Shown in pieces: positions 53,731-62,810 of a stretch of 64,000 nucleotides of DNA. How positions within the stretch are numbered: the first letter of the stretch is position 1; each line of letters opens with the position of its first letter. The stretch spans positions 248,001 through 312,000 of the forward strand of contig OZ246890.1 of the NCBI GenBank assembly GCA_965231815.1. Reading direction: 5' to 3'. The notes under the pieces were generated by a model. It made no database searches, was not told the DNA's origin, and saw nothing but the letters and a program-made list of their open reading frames with translations. Made by a program: the position numbers and the translations under genes. The stretch is from JAPPFW01 sp965231815. Lineage in GTDB: Bacteria > Actinomycetota > Acidimicrobiia > Spongiisociales > Spongiisociaceae.

Positions 53731-53914
53731 GTGTGGTAGCAAGGCTTTCCGGATTTGCATCCGGGCACGCAGGAACAGTTCCCAACGAGTCGGACAGGGA
53801 ACAAAGAATGTCGTCGAGAAGCTCACCTCTCTGTGGTTCCGGCAGATTGGCTCACGCCGTGCAGAGAGACCAACGTCGGCGTTGCTCTCAGTAAGTATCT
53901 GTAGTTGGCTGGGC

Positions 53915-54286
53915 CTACCTGGCAGGCTTGTCTGGATAGTCTTCGTGTCGGCCCGTATCACCGGGCTGGATGCAGAAGTCGCGCCGATCACGATAGAGAC
54001 TCGCCCGATTCAGCACGTAATCCTGCCCATCATCAAGGTCTAACTTGTCCCAGTGGGTCATGAGCCAGTACTTGTAGTCACCGATAAACAGGTAGTTGTT
54101 CGACATGCTGAAGAAGTTTCCCGCCACCCCCTCCCCGACGCGGAAGCGGGCACACACCAATTCGATCAGCTCGCGCTGGCTGTCCTTGCGGCTGAGGACG
54201 TACTCGTGGGGCCACGTGTTCCGGTAGGTGACTGCTTCCCGCCAGGGGGCGCGAGCGATCAACCCGGCAATCTTCAGGTTCTCCAT
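53915..54286 (-). CDS. Conserved-looking hypothetical protein
   Basis: A 123-residue protein without an assigned domain. It has a protein-like pattern throughout: 'YRNTWPHEYVLSRKD', 'GEGVAGNFFSMSNNYLFIGDYKYWLMTHW', 'DYVLNRASLYRDRRDF' and 'PGDTGRHEDYP'. The ATG at 54286 follows AAGGG; the frame extends to 54346 with weaker sequence. It lies among small toxin-antitoxin-like genes. Function unknown. Confidence 0.6.
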   Translation of the reverse strand: MENLKIAGLIARAPWREAVTYRNTWPHEYVLSRKDSQRELIELVCARFRVGEGVAGNFFSMSNNYLFIGDYKYWLMTHWDKLDLDDGQDYVLNRASLYRDRRDFCIQPGDTGRHEDYPDKPAR

Positions 54287-54405
54287 AACCCTTACCGTCC
54301 TTACACCGACAAACCACGTCGCCAACCTAGAAGGGTGGTGTGACACTCCTCACGGGCATGCCCAGGATGTCAAAACTCAGAACAACACGGACTATTGTCG
54401 TGTGG

Positions 54406-54411
54406 TATCAT
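54406..54411 (+). promoter_or_regulatory. -10 box of a leaderless-type promoter
   Basis: TATCAT ends eight bases before the GTG at 54420; no ribosome binding site is present. Confidence 0.45.
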
Positions 54412-54419
54412 ACCTGTTA

Positions 54420-54707
54420 GTGGATTACACAGAAGAACAGATCGAGTACATTGCTCAGCTTGCCGGTAATCCGGCCAACTTGACGCCCGCAGGCGCCGAA
54501 GCCTGGGAGCAGGGCCGCCGAATGGCCGAGGCGATCGCCGATGCCTTCTCGGAACAAGACTGGAAAGAACTTCTCAACCGGTTGTCTCCTGATCGGGCCG
54601 CTAAGCAAATCGGGAAACGGCCGGTTGAGGATCGACAGTACCTTCTGGGTCTGCTGAGCAGCGAACGGCGACCCTCAGTTGAATCGCTCCTGTCGGTGAC
54701 TCGATAG
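54420..54707 (+). CDS. Small acidic protein, possible antitoxin
   Basis: A 95-residue protein: 'VDYTEEQIEYIAQLAGNPANL' in two parts, 'EAIADAFSEQDWKELLNRLSPDR' and 'LLGLLSSERRPSVESLL'. No known domain. It starts at GTG 54420 just after a TATCAT -10 box. A second small gene starts 20 bases after its stop, giving a two-gene layout like a toxin-antitoxin pair; this role is inferred from size and position only. Confidence 0.5.
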   Translation: MDYTEEQIEYIAQLAGNPANLTPAGAEAWEQGRRMAEAIADAFSEQDWKELLNRLSPDRAAKQIGKRPVEDRQYLLGLLSSERRPSVESLLSVTR

Positions 54708-54726
54708 CAGGGATCAACCTCGGTTC

Positions 54727-55017
54727 GTGCCCGGTAAGCCCTCTATCGCCCGGTCCGCCTGTAAGCATGGTATCGAATATCTAGATGTCTATGTAGTTTT
54801 GGACGACCCTTTACAGGTGTTGAGCATGGCGGACGTAACAGAGAGGGCTGCCCAGACCGGGGCGGGGCTTCATCTCTCCGGCCAGCCAAACGTCAGGGTC
54901 TTTGTGGGTTATGATCTGAGTGGTGCGCCATTGGTGGTATTCGTAGATCGGTTCGAGAATCTGGCGTTCCATTCTGAGCCGGGCTATCGCCGCTTCGCTT
55001 GGTTGTTCGACCGGTAA
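54727..55017 (+). CDS. Small protein, possible toxin of the pair
   Basis: A 96-residue protein starting at GTG 54727. 'SACKHGIEYLDVYVVLDDPLQ' followed by 'NVRVFVGYDLSGAPLVVF' resembles the layout of small BrnT/DUF4258-like toxin proteins (KHGI...D...P, then VGYD), although the usual C-terminal 'HAM.AR' signature is absent. Assignment as toxin is tentative. Confidence 0.5.
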   Translation: MPGKPSIARSACKHGIEYLDVYVVLDDPLQVLSMADVTERAAQTGAGLHLSGQPNVRVFVGYDLSGAPLVVFVDRFENLAFHSEPGYRRFAWLFDR

Positions 55018-55092
55018 ACCGTGGTTCGGTACCGGAGCCAACGGGCGGCTGGAGGGGCTTCAGCATGCTATCAAACGCGGAGGAGGAAGCGT

Positions 55093-56004
55093 GTGGAACT
55101 AGGCAGGCTAAAGAGCGTAGGTGTAAGGAAGGCCTGGGAGCACGAGGCGCACCACTTCACTCCTTGGTTGGCAAAGAATCTGGGTCTGCTGTCTGCCGAA
55201 TTGGGCATTGACCTAGAACTTGAAGGCACCGAGGTCAGCGTCGGTTCATATCGTGCGGACATCGTCGCTCGAGTCCCTCAAGATGGCTCCGTGGTGCTGA
55301 TCGAGAACCAACTAGAACGCGCCAACCTCCAGCACATGGGTCAACTACTCGTATATCTGTCCGGCTTGGAAGCCAAGATCGTGATCTGGGTCGCCACCGG
55401 CTTCCACGAGTCTTATCTCTCCGCTATCCGCTGGCTCAACGACCACACCACGGACCCGTTCTCGTTCTTTGCGGTGCGCGTCAGGGTTGTGAAAATCGGG
55501 GAATCCCCCCCGCTAGCCCCGGTCTTCGACGTGATCGAGCGGCCCAACGAGTGGAACCGGACTGTCGGGACGATTACCCGAAGGGAAAGGTTAAGCGCTT
55601 TGGGTCAGTTCTGGCAGGACTTCTGGGCTCACTTCAGGAAGGTGCTACCTGACGCACCCGGACCACGACCGGGTTTTGCCGGTAGCAATGTGTGGCACCA
55701 GGTGAAAGGGAGCGATCTGTCCATCTGCCAATACCTGGCCCAAGGCCAGGTGGGGGTCTACCTGAGCAATAAAGGTAACACGTCGGATAGCGATATCAGC
55801 GAGCTTATTGCACCGTACACGGGTGCCCTTGCTAGGGAACTGGGGAAACTTTCCGAATCGTTCTCAGGCTCTTCCAGCGTTACCCTCCTGCGAATCGATA
55901 CCAGAGACCGCAACAACTGGGACACGATGGCACAGTGGCTCGAAGACCGGCGAGCTATCTACGAGCAAGTCCTCTCGAACGGTCCTACCACCGACGGCGA
56001 CTGA
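55093..56004 (+). CDS. DUF4268 family protein (putative PD-(D/E)XK nuclease)
   Basis: A 303-residue protein with an N-terminal nuclease-like core: 'YRADIVARVPQDGSVVLIENQLERANLQHMGQLLVYLSG' in adjacent blocks, giving the D...E-x-Q arrangement of PD-(D/E)XK folds with Gln for Lys, and a C-terminal DUF4268 domain ('WQDFWAHFRKVL', 'VGVYLSNKG'). The GTG start at 55093 follows GGAGGAGG. DUF4268 proteins often sit in defence or restriction islands, as here. The open frame extending to 55021 is not supported. Confidence 0.8.
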   Translation: MELGRLKSVGVRKAWEHEAHHFTPWLAKNLGLLSAELGIDLELEGTEVSVGSYRADIVARVPQDGSVVLIENQLERANLQHMGQLLVYLSGLEAKIVIWVATGFHESYLSAIRWLNDHTTDPFSFFAVRVRVVKIGESPPLAPVFDVIERPNEWNRTVGTITRRERLSALGQFWQDFWAHFRKVLPDAPGPRPGFAGSNVWHQVKGSDLSICQYLAQGQVGVYLSNKGNTSDSDISELIAPYTGALARELGKLSESFSGSSSVTLLRIDTRDRNNWDTMAQWLEDRRAIYEQVLSNGPTTDGD

Positions 56005-56038
56005 CCGCAGACCCAACAACCGGGTAACACGGTTGCTT

Positions 56039-57187
56039 CTACTCGCGCACCGCCAGGGTGGTCGGATGCTCGTTCAGCTTCACCCCACCCATCTCGGTAC
56101 AGAGGATGATGTCCTCCACCCGTACACCGACCCGCCCCGGCCAGAAGACGGAGGGCTCGATGGTGAAGGTCATACCCGCTTCGAGGGGGGTGTCGTCCTC
56201 GGGAGAGATGAAAGGCTCCTCGTGCACGTCGAGGCCGATGCAGTGGCCGGTCCGGTGGCGGAACCAGTCGCCGTAACCGGCATCCACGATCACCTGCCGG
56301 GTGGCCCGGTGGACTTCCGAAGCGGTAACGCCGGGCCGGACCGTGTCGATTCCGGCTTGCTGGGCCGCCATCACGATCTCGTGCACCCGCCGGTACTCGT
56401 CGTCCGGGTCGCTCATCCGGATGGTGCGGCCGAAGTCGGAGCAGTAGCCCTGCACCACCGCCCCGAAGTCGAAGGAAACGCCGGTTCCTCCCCGCACCGG
56501 TTGATCGGATAGCCGCACGTTGGCGTCTCGGTCGTCGTCAGGCCCCATCTGCCACACCGCGGTGTCGAACGACCAGGTGCGCGATCCAAGCCGGATCAGG
56601 TGATAGTTCACCTCTTCGGCCAACTCCAGTTCGGTCACCCCGGCGGCGACGCGCTTGGTCGTCTCACCCATAGCCCGGTCGGCGATCCGGCACGCCCTCC
56701 GCATCAAAGCCAACTCCTCGGGGCTCTTGATCCGCCGGAGCCGGTTCAGCAGGCGGGTCGCATCCGCCAAGCGCGGGCCGCCCAACTCGTCCAGAAGCCT
56801 CATGGTGGCGGTGGCCCAGGTGCGGGCGCCCACCGCCAGGGTCCGGGGCCGGGGTAGCGACGAGGCGGCGCGGGCGAACAGAGCCGGCCCATCGTCCATC
56901 TCGTCAACCTTGACCACTTCGCCCGGCACCCCTTGGGGGAGGTCGAACTCGACGAAGTTACGGGGCAGGAGGAAGACCGGATCCCTTCCCTTCACCACGA
57001 ACGCCCCGGCTATCCAACCGTGCGTGTAGTTCACCTCACCGAAGGTCGGAACGCGTCTCTGGATCCCCGTAAGGTATTCGAGGTCGGCGCCGAGCGGCAG
57101 CCAGACCAAATCAACCCCGGCTTCGTCCAGAACCTTTTCGAAGGCGAGGCGGCGGGATCGGAAGTCGAAGGTGACGTCTTTATTCAT
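56039..57187 (-). CDS. M24 family metallopeptidase (Xaa-Pro aminopeptidase-like)
   Basis: A 382-residue pita-bread-fold peptidase. All five metal ligands are visible: Asp in 'SFDFGAVVQGY' and 'SDFGRTI', His in 'RTGHCIGLDVHE', Glu in 'GMTFTIEPSVFWPG' and Glu in 'GVRVEDIILC'. An N-terminal creatinase/prolidase-like domain precedes. It should remove N-terminal residues before proline or cleave dipeptides such as Xaa-Pro. I prefer the ATG at 57187, eight bases after a TAGACT -10 box on the minus strand; GTG 57217 is in frame. Confidence 0.9.
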   Translation of the reverse strand: MNKDVTFDFRSRRLAFEKVLDEAGVDLVWLPLGADLEYLTGIQRRVPTFGEVNYTHGWIAGAFVVKGRDPVFLLPRNFVEFDLPQGVPGEVVKVDEMDDGPALFARAASSLPRPRTLAVGARTWATATMRLLDELGGPRLADATRLLNRLRRIKSPEELALMRRACRIADRAMGETTKRVAAGVTELELAEEVNYHLIRLGSRTWSFDTAVWQMGPDDDRDANVRLSDQPVRGGTGVSFDFGAVVQGYCSDFGRTIRMSDPDDEYRRVHEIVMAAQQAGIDTVRPGVTASEVHRATRQVIVDAGYGDWFRHRTGHCIGLDVHEEPFISPEDDTPLEAGMTFTIEPSVFWPGRVGVRVEDIILCTEMGGVKLNEHPTTLAVRE

Positions 57188-57195
57188 AACAGGCA

Positions 57196-57201
57196 AGTCT
57201 A
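57196..57201 (-). promoter_or_regulatory. -10 box of a leaderless-type promoter
   Basis: TAGACT on the minus strand ends eight bases before the ATG at 57187. Confidence 0.4.
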
Positions 57202-57334
57202 GGTTGGCAGGACTCACTCACCAAGGTTCCCACGTCTGCGTGGCCGGATGAACTCTGCCAAACTGCCCGCCTACTCTCGTAACGTGGTGGATGACACATG
57301 CCCGACGACGAATGGAAGAAGGGAGGCCCCGCTA

Positions 57335-57979
57335 ATGACGAACGACCCCTTCCATGAGTTCGTAAGGCAACGTCAGATCTCCGACCTCATCATGAAACGG
57401 GTGGCCGAGCATGTCTACGATCGACCCCTGATCAACAACGTGGAGCGGGCCGACTACGTCGAGTGCATGGTAGAACTGGTCATGCGCAGCGACGACCCTC
57501 GCTGGCATTTGACCCAAAGCTGGGATTCCTGGGACCTCGTGCACTCCGAGACTCTCGCCCGTCTGGAGGTCAAGCAGTCCAGCCTCCTCCAGGCATGGAG
57601 CGGCAAACCACGGAAGACCAGCCCGAACTTCGACATCTCTCCAAAAACCGGCTTTGACTGGCGATGCCCGGAGGGTGAGTTCCATTGGCACAACATAGAG
57701 AAGCAACGCTTAGCCGACGTCTACATCTTTGGGTGGCACCCCGAGGATGATGGGGTCAAAGCCGACCACCGGAATGTTGCTCAGTGGAAGTTCTTCGTGC
57801 TATCCGAGCACCAACTTCCGGCCGGCCAACGCTCGATCGGCCTAAAACCGCTCGAGAAGCAGGTGGAACCCGTCCGCTACACCACCCTTGCTACGAGCGT
57901 GAACCGGGCTCTTCCGGATCCGGGTGCGTTAAAGGCGGACGTTGCTCTTCCGGCGGCTTGCCCTTATTGCCCGACCTGA
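57335..57979 (+). CDS. Hypothetical protein with PD-(D/E)XK-like pattern
   Basis: A 214-residue protein starting at ATG 57335 after GGGAGG. It reads 'NNVERADYVECMVELVM', 'SWDLVHSETLARLEVKQSSLLQAW' in two blocks, and 'LADVYIFGWHPE'. The E-x-K-Q-S element after a hydrophobic strand resembles the second half of a PD-(D/E)XK nuclease motif, and W/D residues upstream could supply the acidic ligand. The C-terminus has 'CPYC'. Family not recognised; a restriction-type nuclease is possible given the neighbourhood. Confidence 0.65.
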   Translation: MTNDPFHEFVRQRQISDLIMKRVAEHVYDRPLINNVERADYVECMVELVMRSDDPRWHLTQSWDSWDLVHSETLARLEVKQSSLLQAWSGKPRKTSPNFDISPKTGFDWRCPEGEFHWHNIEKQRLADVYIFGWHPEDDGVKADHRNVAQWKFFVLSEHQLPAGQRSIGLKPLEKQVEPVRYTTLATSVNRALPDPGALKADVALPAACPYCPT

Positions 57980-57998
57980 AACCCGACGCTGCTCGCGG

Positions 57999-59204
57999 TC
58001 ATCCCAAACGTGAGTAGACGATACGTCCGTGGGTGACCACCAGCACGGGTCGCCGCAACGTAGCGAGGGATGATAGAGGGTTTTCCTCGACCAGGATGAG
58101 ATCGGCTGCCGAGCCGGGATCGGGCTGCGAGGTTGCTCCGAATCCATTCAGAGCCCGGCCCCCTACCGAGGCGGCATGCAGCACCGACAGCCGGTCCATC
58201 CCGGCCCGCTCCAGCATCTCGAGCTCACGATGGAAGCGGACACCGATGGGGTTGAGATCGGCCCCCACCGCGATAGGAACGCCCGCCTTGATACAAGCCT
58301 GCAATGCGGCGGCGTGGTCGGGCATCAACTCCCGTGAGCGGGCCGCGGCGTGCTCCGGCCAACCCTCGGATGCTATGTATTCCTGATCGTGGGTCACGCC
58401 GATCGTGGCCACCAGCCAGGTCCCGTTGCGGACCATAACCTCGGCCGCCCGCTCGTCGAGCTGGTAGCCGTGCTCGATCGATCGGCCCCCCAGTTCTGAA
58501 AAAGCGATAGCCGGTTCGGTTCCTCCGCAGTGAGCGGCAACCGGTATCCGGCGCTGGTTGGCCACCTCCATCAAGGTGCTGAGCTCCGCCTCGGTGAACT
58601 GGCCCTCGTCGGCGGCTTCGTGGGGGCTGTATAACCCGCCGGTGAGCATGATCTTGATCCAATGGGCGCCTCGCTCCACCTGGCGGCGCACCGCCCGCGC
58701 CATACCGTCGGGACCGTCAACCACCAACTCGGCCTTCATCCGGGTATACACCCGGGGATAAGCGGTCCCGTGACCACCCGTGGTACGGATCCCGCGACCG
58801 GCGCCCAACACCCTTGGTCCGAGCACGGCGCCGGAGGCGTACGCCCTTCCCCAGGCCAGATCCAGGTCGTCGGCCTCGTCCACGCAGCGAACACCCGTAA
58901 CCCCCATTTCCACAGCGTGGCGAAAGTTCACCCCCGCCCGGATAGTCCGGTCGGGGGCACCCTCGAAGTACCCGGTGGCGTCAGGGTCGTACATGAGCCC
59001 GCCGGCGTGGGCGTGGCAATCCCAGAGGCCGAACATGGCGGTCAGCCCGGCGCCGTCCACCGTCTCGGCGCTCCGGCCGTCATCCGGGCGGATCGCTCCG
59101 TCCCGGATCACCAAGTCACGAACGCACGATTCTCCGGTTGCGGTATCCAACCAAGCCGCTCCGCGGATGCGAATAGGCGGGGTGGAGGTGTTTTCGCCCA
59201 CCAC
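57999..59204 (-). CDS. Metal-dependent amidohydrolase (paralog of the 19737 gene)
   Basis: A 401-residue amidohydrolase with the same motifs as its paralog at 19737: 'GLWDCHAHAGGLMYDPDA', 'AHWIK', 'PVAAHCGG', 'SIEHGYQLDE' and 'VGADLNPIG'. It begins with GTG overlapping the last base of the hyuB stop, so the two are cotranslated. Together with the HyuB and transporter genes upstream it forms a minus-strand uptake and hydrolysis operon for a cyclic amide or peptide-like compound. Catalytic residues are complete. Confidence 0.88.
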   Translation of the reverse strand: MVGENTSTPPIRIRGAAWLDTATGESCVRDLVIRDGAIRPDDGRSAETVDGAGLTAMFGLWDCHAHAGGLMYDPDATGYFEGAPDRTIRAGVNFRHAVEMGVTGVRCVDEADDLDLAWGRAYASGAVLGPRVLGAGRGIRTTGGHGTAYPRVYTRMKAELVVDGPDGMARAVRRQVERGAHWIKIMLTGGLYSPHEAADEGQFTEAELSTLMEVANQRRIPVAAHCGGTEPAIAFSELGGRSIEHGYQLDERAAEVMVRNGTWLVATIGVTHDQEYIASEGWPEHAAARSRELMPDHAAALQACIKAGVPIAVGADLNPIGVRFHRELEMLERAGMDRLSVLHAASVGGRALNGFGATSQPDPGSAADLILVEENPLSSLATLRRPVLVVTHGRIVYSRLG

Positions 59205-60835
59205 TATCGAGTCACGTAACCGTCGATACGATCCTCCCCGGCCACATGGGGATCGCGCTCGGCCGGATCACCGTAGCCTCCGCCTCCCCCGGTCGCCACA
59301 TGGAGCCGGGCGCCTACCGGAGCGGGCCGCTGGTTGGCCTTCAACAACGGCATGGTCTCCCCCTCGACGGTGAGGGTCACCTCGGTGGTGGCGCCCGGAC
59401 CGCCTCCGAACAGTCCCCAGGCGGGCGTTCGGGTACGTTCGAACCAGGTGGAAACGGTGATGTCATCTGCCAGAACTTCGTACTCGCGCAGCACCCCCAG
59501 CCCGCCGCGCCACCTGCCGAGACCGCCCGAGTCCGGCCAGACCGCATACTTGTGAACCCGGATCGGATAGCGGGACTCCATGACCTCGACCGGAATGTTC
59601 TTGAGGTCGCCTCCGCCGTAGTTGATGAGACCGTTGGTCCCGTCCCCTCCCTGGTAGGCGCCCCAACCGACCGCGGTGGCTTCCCCTACCACGAACCCTT
59701 CCCCGGTCTGGGGATCCGGACCGCTGAACAACACGTTCATAGGATCGGCGGCCTGGCCGGCTACCACTCGATCGGGAACTGCGGGCGCTAGGGCTCGAAT
59801 GAACAGATCGATCATCAACCCGAGGTGGGGGTAGTAGTACTGGCATGCCGCAGGCTCCCGGGCGTCGAACAACGAAGCTTCCGGCGCTTTGATCGATAGG
59901 TTGCGGAAGTTCCCGGCCGTAACCGGGACATCGGGGTTAACTAGCAGCTTGAAGGCCAGCCGGGCTGCCGCCACCGTCTGCGCGAACCCGCAGTTCATAC
60001 ATCCCGGCGTCTGCGGGTCCGACCCGTCCAGGTCTAGGAGCACCTCATCCCCATCCACGGTGACGGTCACCCGGACATACACCGGATCACCGCCCGGTCC
60101 CCAGCTATCCATCTCCCCGTCGTTCCGGTACACCCCATCGGGGATGGCCGCTACCGCTGCGCGGTCTAGTCGCTCGCACTGATCGAAAATAGCCACCGCC
60201 GCCGCGTTCACCGTTTCCAGCCCGAAGCGATCGATCAACTCACTCAATCGTCGTTCGCCGGTCCGGCAGGCGGCTATCTGGGCATGCATGTCACCCCATA
60301 CGGAACGGGGTAGGCGGCTGTTACGGGTCAGGAAGTCGAGCATCCCCTGCTCGGGTTTACCCTCCCTGTACAGGTGGACAGGCGCGATCCGGTAGCCCTC
60401 CTGGTAAATGGAGGTCGAATCCATAGCTTGGCCGGGATCCTTGGCGCCGATATCCAACCAGTGAGCCTTGGTCGCGCCAAAGCCGACCAGTTCGTCTTGG
60501 TGGAAGATCGGCGAGAGCACGTTGACGTCGTTCAGGTGGCTGCCCACCATGTAACTGTCGTTCACCGCGTACACATCACCAGGGCGGAAGATGTCCTGGC
60601 CGCCGAAGTGGTCGATGGTCGACTGGATAGCGGCTTCGAGGCTTCCGAGGAAGATGGGCAGACCGGGCGCCTGGCCCAGCAGATCCCCTCTCTTGTCGAA
60701 CAGCCCCACGGAGCAGTCCTTCATCTCGTAGATGATCGGGGTGTATGCGGAACGGGCCAGATTGTTGTTCATCTGGGACGCTATGGAGATGAAGGCATTG
60801 CGGATCACCTCGACCGTCACCGGATCTACGTTCAT
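59204..60835 (-). CDS. hyuB: Hydantoinase/oxoprolinase subunit B family protein
   Basis: A 543-residue HyuB protein: N-terminal 'PVTVEVIRNAFISIASQM', 'RSAYTPIIYEMKDCSVGLFD' in adjacent blocks, 'GSLEAAIQSTIDHFGG', 'NDSYMVGSHLNDVNVLSPIF', and the Gly-rich 'GGGGGYGDP' near the C-terminus. HyuB partners HyuA in ATP-dependent opening of cyclic amides. No HyuA is adjacent in the window on this strand; it may lie beyond 64000, or the distant HyuA at 2318 may serve. The ATG overlaps the stop of the ATPase gene upstream (ATGA). Confidence 0.93.
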   Translation of the reverse strand: MNVDPVTVEVIRNAFISIASQMNNNLARSAYTPIIYEMKDCSVGLFDKRGDLLGQAPGLPIFLGSLEAAIQSTIDHFGGQDIFRPGDVYAVNDSYMVGSHLNDVNVLSPIFHQDELVGFGATKAHWLDIGAKDPGQAMDSTSIYQEGYRIAPVHLYREGKPEQGMLDFLTRNSRLPRSVWGDMHAQIAACRTGERRLSELIDRFGLETVNAAAVAIFDQCERLDRAAVAAIPDGVYRNDGEMDSWGPGGDPVYVRVTVTVDGDEVLLDLDGSDPQTPGCMNCGFAQTVAAARLAFKLLVNPDVPVTAGNFRNLSIKAPEASLFDAREPAACQYYYPHLGLMIDLFIRALAPAVPDRVVAGQAADPMNVLFSGPDPQTGEGFVVGEATAVGWGAYQGGDGTNGLINYGGGDLKNIPVEVMESRYPIRVHKYAVWPDSGGLGRWRGGLGVLREYEVLADDITVSTWFERTRTPAWGLFGGGPGATTEVTLTVEGETMPLLKANQRPAPVGARLHVATGGGGGYGDPAERDPHVAGEDRIDGYVTR

Positions 60836-61866
60836 GTCGGCTCCTCTCGTCCGGATGGCGTGGCTACACCCAAACCTATAGATTCAGGCGCTTCAACGGC
60901 TTTCCAACACCGAACCAGTTGTCCGGATTCGGCCTGCTGCAGGGACTGGGGTTCTCGGCAACGGGTTTCGGAGAAGGGACACCTGTTTACCAGGCGACAT
61001 CCGGTACTCCTGACCTGCTCGCTGCTTATCTCACCCGACAAACGGACCGCCTGTCCCCGACGGGGCGGATCGTCCAGGGCAGCCGCTTCCAGCAGGCCTC
61101 TGGTGTAGGGGTGGTGGGCCTGCTCGTACACCTGGTCTTTCGTACCGACTTCTACGAACTGGCCCAGGTACATCACGGCTACTCGGTGCGCCATGGCGTA
61201 CACCACTCGCAGATCGTGCGCAACCAGCAGGTAGGACAGGCCCTCGGTCTCTTGCAAGGTGGTTAGGAGGTTGACGATCTGGCCCCGGATCGACACATCC
61301 AGCGACGAGGTGGGTTCGTCGAGGAACAGCAGTGCGGGCTCCACGAGAAGCGACCGGGCCACGCTCAAGCGCTGTAGCTGTCCTCCGCTGACCTGGGAAG
61401 GACGCCGGTTGACGATCTCGGGCGCCAGGCCCACGCTGCGGACCGACTCGTCGATCGCCTCGTCCTGGCGGGAGCGGTTGCGATCCCCTCCGAACTCGGC
61501 GAACTCCCGGAGGCTGGCCCGGATCGTGGCCCGCGGGTCGAAAGCCGCCAGCGGATCCTGGAACACCATCTGGAGGTGTCGCCGACTCCCCCGGAACTGT
61601 TTCTCGCTGAGCCCCAGTATGTCTTTGCCTAACAGGGTGACCGCTCCTCCGGTTGCTCCGGTCAACTTGAGCAGGACTCTCCCGACGGTGGACTTGCCGG
61701 AACCTGACTCGCCGACGATGGCAAAGGTCTCACCCGGCCAAACGACGAAAGAGATACCGTCCACCGCTCGGGCAACGTGGCGCCGCAGCTTTGCGTCCCG
61801 GGTCACGTAGTCCTTGACCAGATCTCTTACATCGAGCAACGGGCCGCCGTTCACACCTTGACGCAT
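60832..61866 (-). CDS. Oligopeptide-type ABC transporter ATP-binding protein (OppF/DppF-like)
   Basis: A 344-residue ATPase with Walker A GESGSGKST, signature 'VSGGQLQRLSVARSLL' and Walker B 'LLFLDEPTSSLD', plus the C-terminal 'GCRLVNRCPFSETRC' motif. It is the second ATPase of the minus-strand importer and overlaps the first by 16 bases. The gene is followed by hyuB in an ATGA overlap, tying the importer to the hydrolytic enzymes. Confidence 0.92.
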   Translation of the reverse strand: MRQGVNGGPLLDVRDLVKDYVTRDAKLRRHVARAVDGISFVVWPGETFAIVGESGSGKSTVGRVLLKLTGATGGAVTLLGKDILGLSEKQFRGSRRHLQMVFQDPLAAFDPRATIRASLREFAEFGGDRNRSRQDEAIDESVRSVGLAPEIVNRRPSQVSGGQLQRLSVARSLLVEPALLFLDEPTSSLDVSIRGQIVNLLTTLQETEGLSYLLVAHDLRVVYAMAHRVAVMYLGQFVEVGTKDQVYEQAHHPYTRGLLEAAALDDPPRRGQAVRLSGEISSEQVRSTGCRLVNRCPFSETRCREPQSLQQAESGQLVRCWKAVEAPESIGLGVATPSGREEPT

Positions 61867-62810
61867 GCCACCTTCCGATCGCCGACCACCCGGAGTGGCG
61901 GCAGTTCGTCATGGCATTCGGTTCCCGCCCGAGGGCAACGATTGTTGAACGGGCACTCCGCCAGAGGGCCGACCAGGGTGGGAACCGTGCCCGGAATGGC
62001 GTACATCCTCCCGTCCTCCACCGTGGCGAAGGCCCTGAGAAGAGCATCGGTATAGGGGTTGGCCGGAGCGCCGGTAACCGATCCGGTCGGCCCGCTCTCC
62101 ATAACCCGACCGGCGTACAGGACCGTTGTCCGCTCGCATGTCCGGCGAGCTACCGCAATATCGTGGGTGATCAGCAGGAGCGAAGCCCCCTGGTTCGAGA
62201 CCTGCTCTACCACCAACTCCAGCACCTGCTGCTGGAGGGTCGCGTCGAGGCCTGTAGTGGGTTCGTCGGCGATCAGCAGGTCCGGTCGGCACGAGAGGGC
62301 CATGGCTAGGGCGGCCCGCTGGGCCATACCGCCCGAGTACTGGTGCACGTAGTCACCGGCCCTACGGCGAGCGTCCGGGATGCCCATCTGGTCCAGCAGG
62401 TCTATCGCCCTCTGCCGGCTTTCCCGCCGACCCGCCTCGGTGTGCACCCGGATTACTTCGGCAATCTGACCCCCGACAGTTAGGACCGGGTTCAGCGAGG
62501 CCCGCGGATTCTGGAACATGATGGCTATCCGCCGACCTCTCAGCTCGCGCAGGCGGCGCTCACCGACACCCACGAGTTCCTCTCCATCGAGCCTGATCGA
62601 CCCGCTCATTATCTCGGCGCCCTTGGGGAGCATGCCGATCACGGCCGCGGCGGTGAGGCTCTTGCCGGAACCCGATTCCCCCACCAAGGACATGCGGGTC
62701 GCACTGGGCACCTCCAAGTCCACACCCTGTAACGGCAGCGATGCCATGCCTCCTCCGGTACCGGAGAAACCCACCGTCAGGTTCCGCACGTCGAGCAGGG
62801 GCGTCGTCAT
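61851..62810 (-). CDS. Oligopeptide-type ABC transporter ATP-binding protein (OppD/DppD-like)
   Basis: A 319-residue ATPase: Walker A GESGSGKS, signature 'YSGGMAQRAALAMAL', Walker B 'LLIADEPTTGLD', and C-terminal Cys residues ('CPFNNRCPRAGTEC'). I chose ATG 62810, which overlaps the permease stop; the open frame to 63104 is a shadow of the permease gene. It pairs with the ATPase encoded next to drive import. Confidence 0.92.
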   Translation of the reverse strand: MTTPLLDVRNLTVGFSGTGGGMASLPLQGVDLEVPSATRMSLVGESGSGKSLTAAAVIGMLPKGAEIMSGSIRLDGEELVGVGERRLRELRGRRIAIMFQNPRASLNPVLTVGGQIAEVIRVHTEAGRRESRQRAIDLLDQMGIPDARRRAGDYVHQYSGGMAQRAALAMALSCRPDLLIADEPTTGLDATLQQQVLELVVEQVSNQGASLLLITHDIAVARRTCERTTVLYAGRVMESGPTGSVTGAPANPYTDALLRAFATVEDGRMYAIPGTVPTLVGPLAECPFNNRCPRAGTECHDELPPLRVVGDRKVACVKV

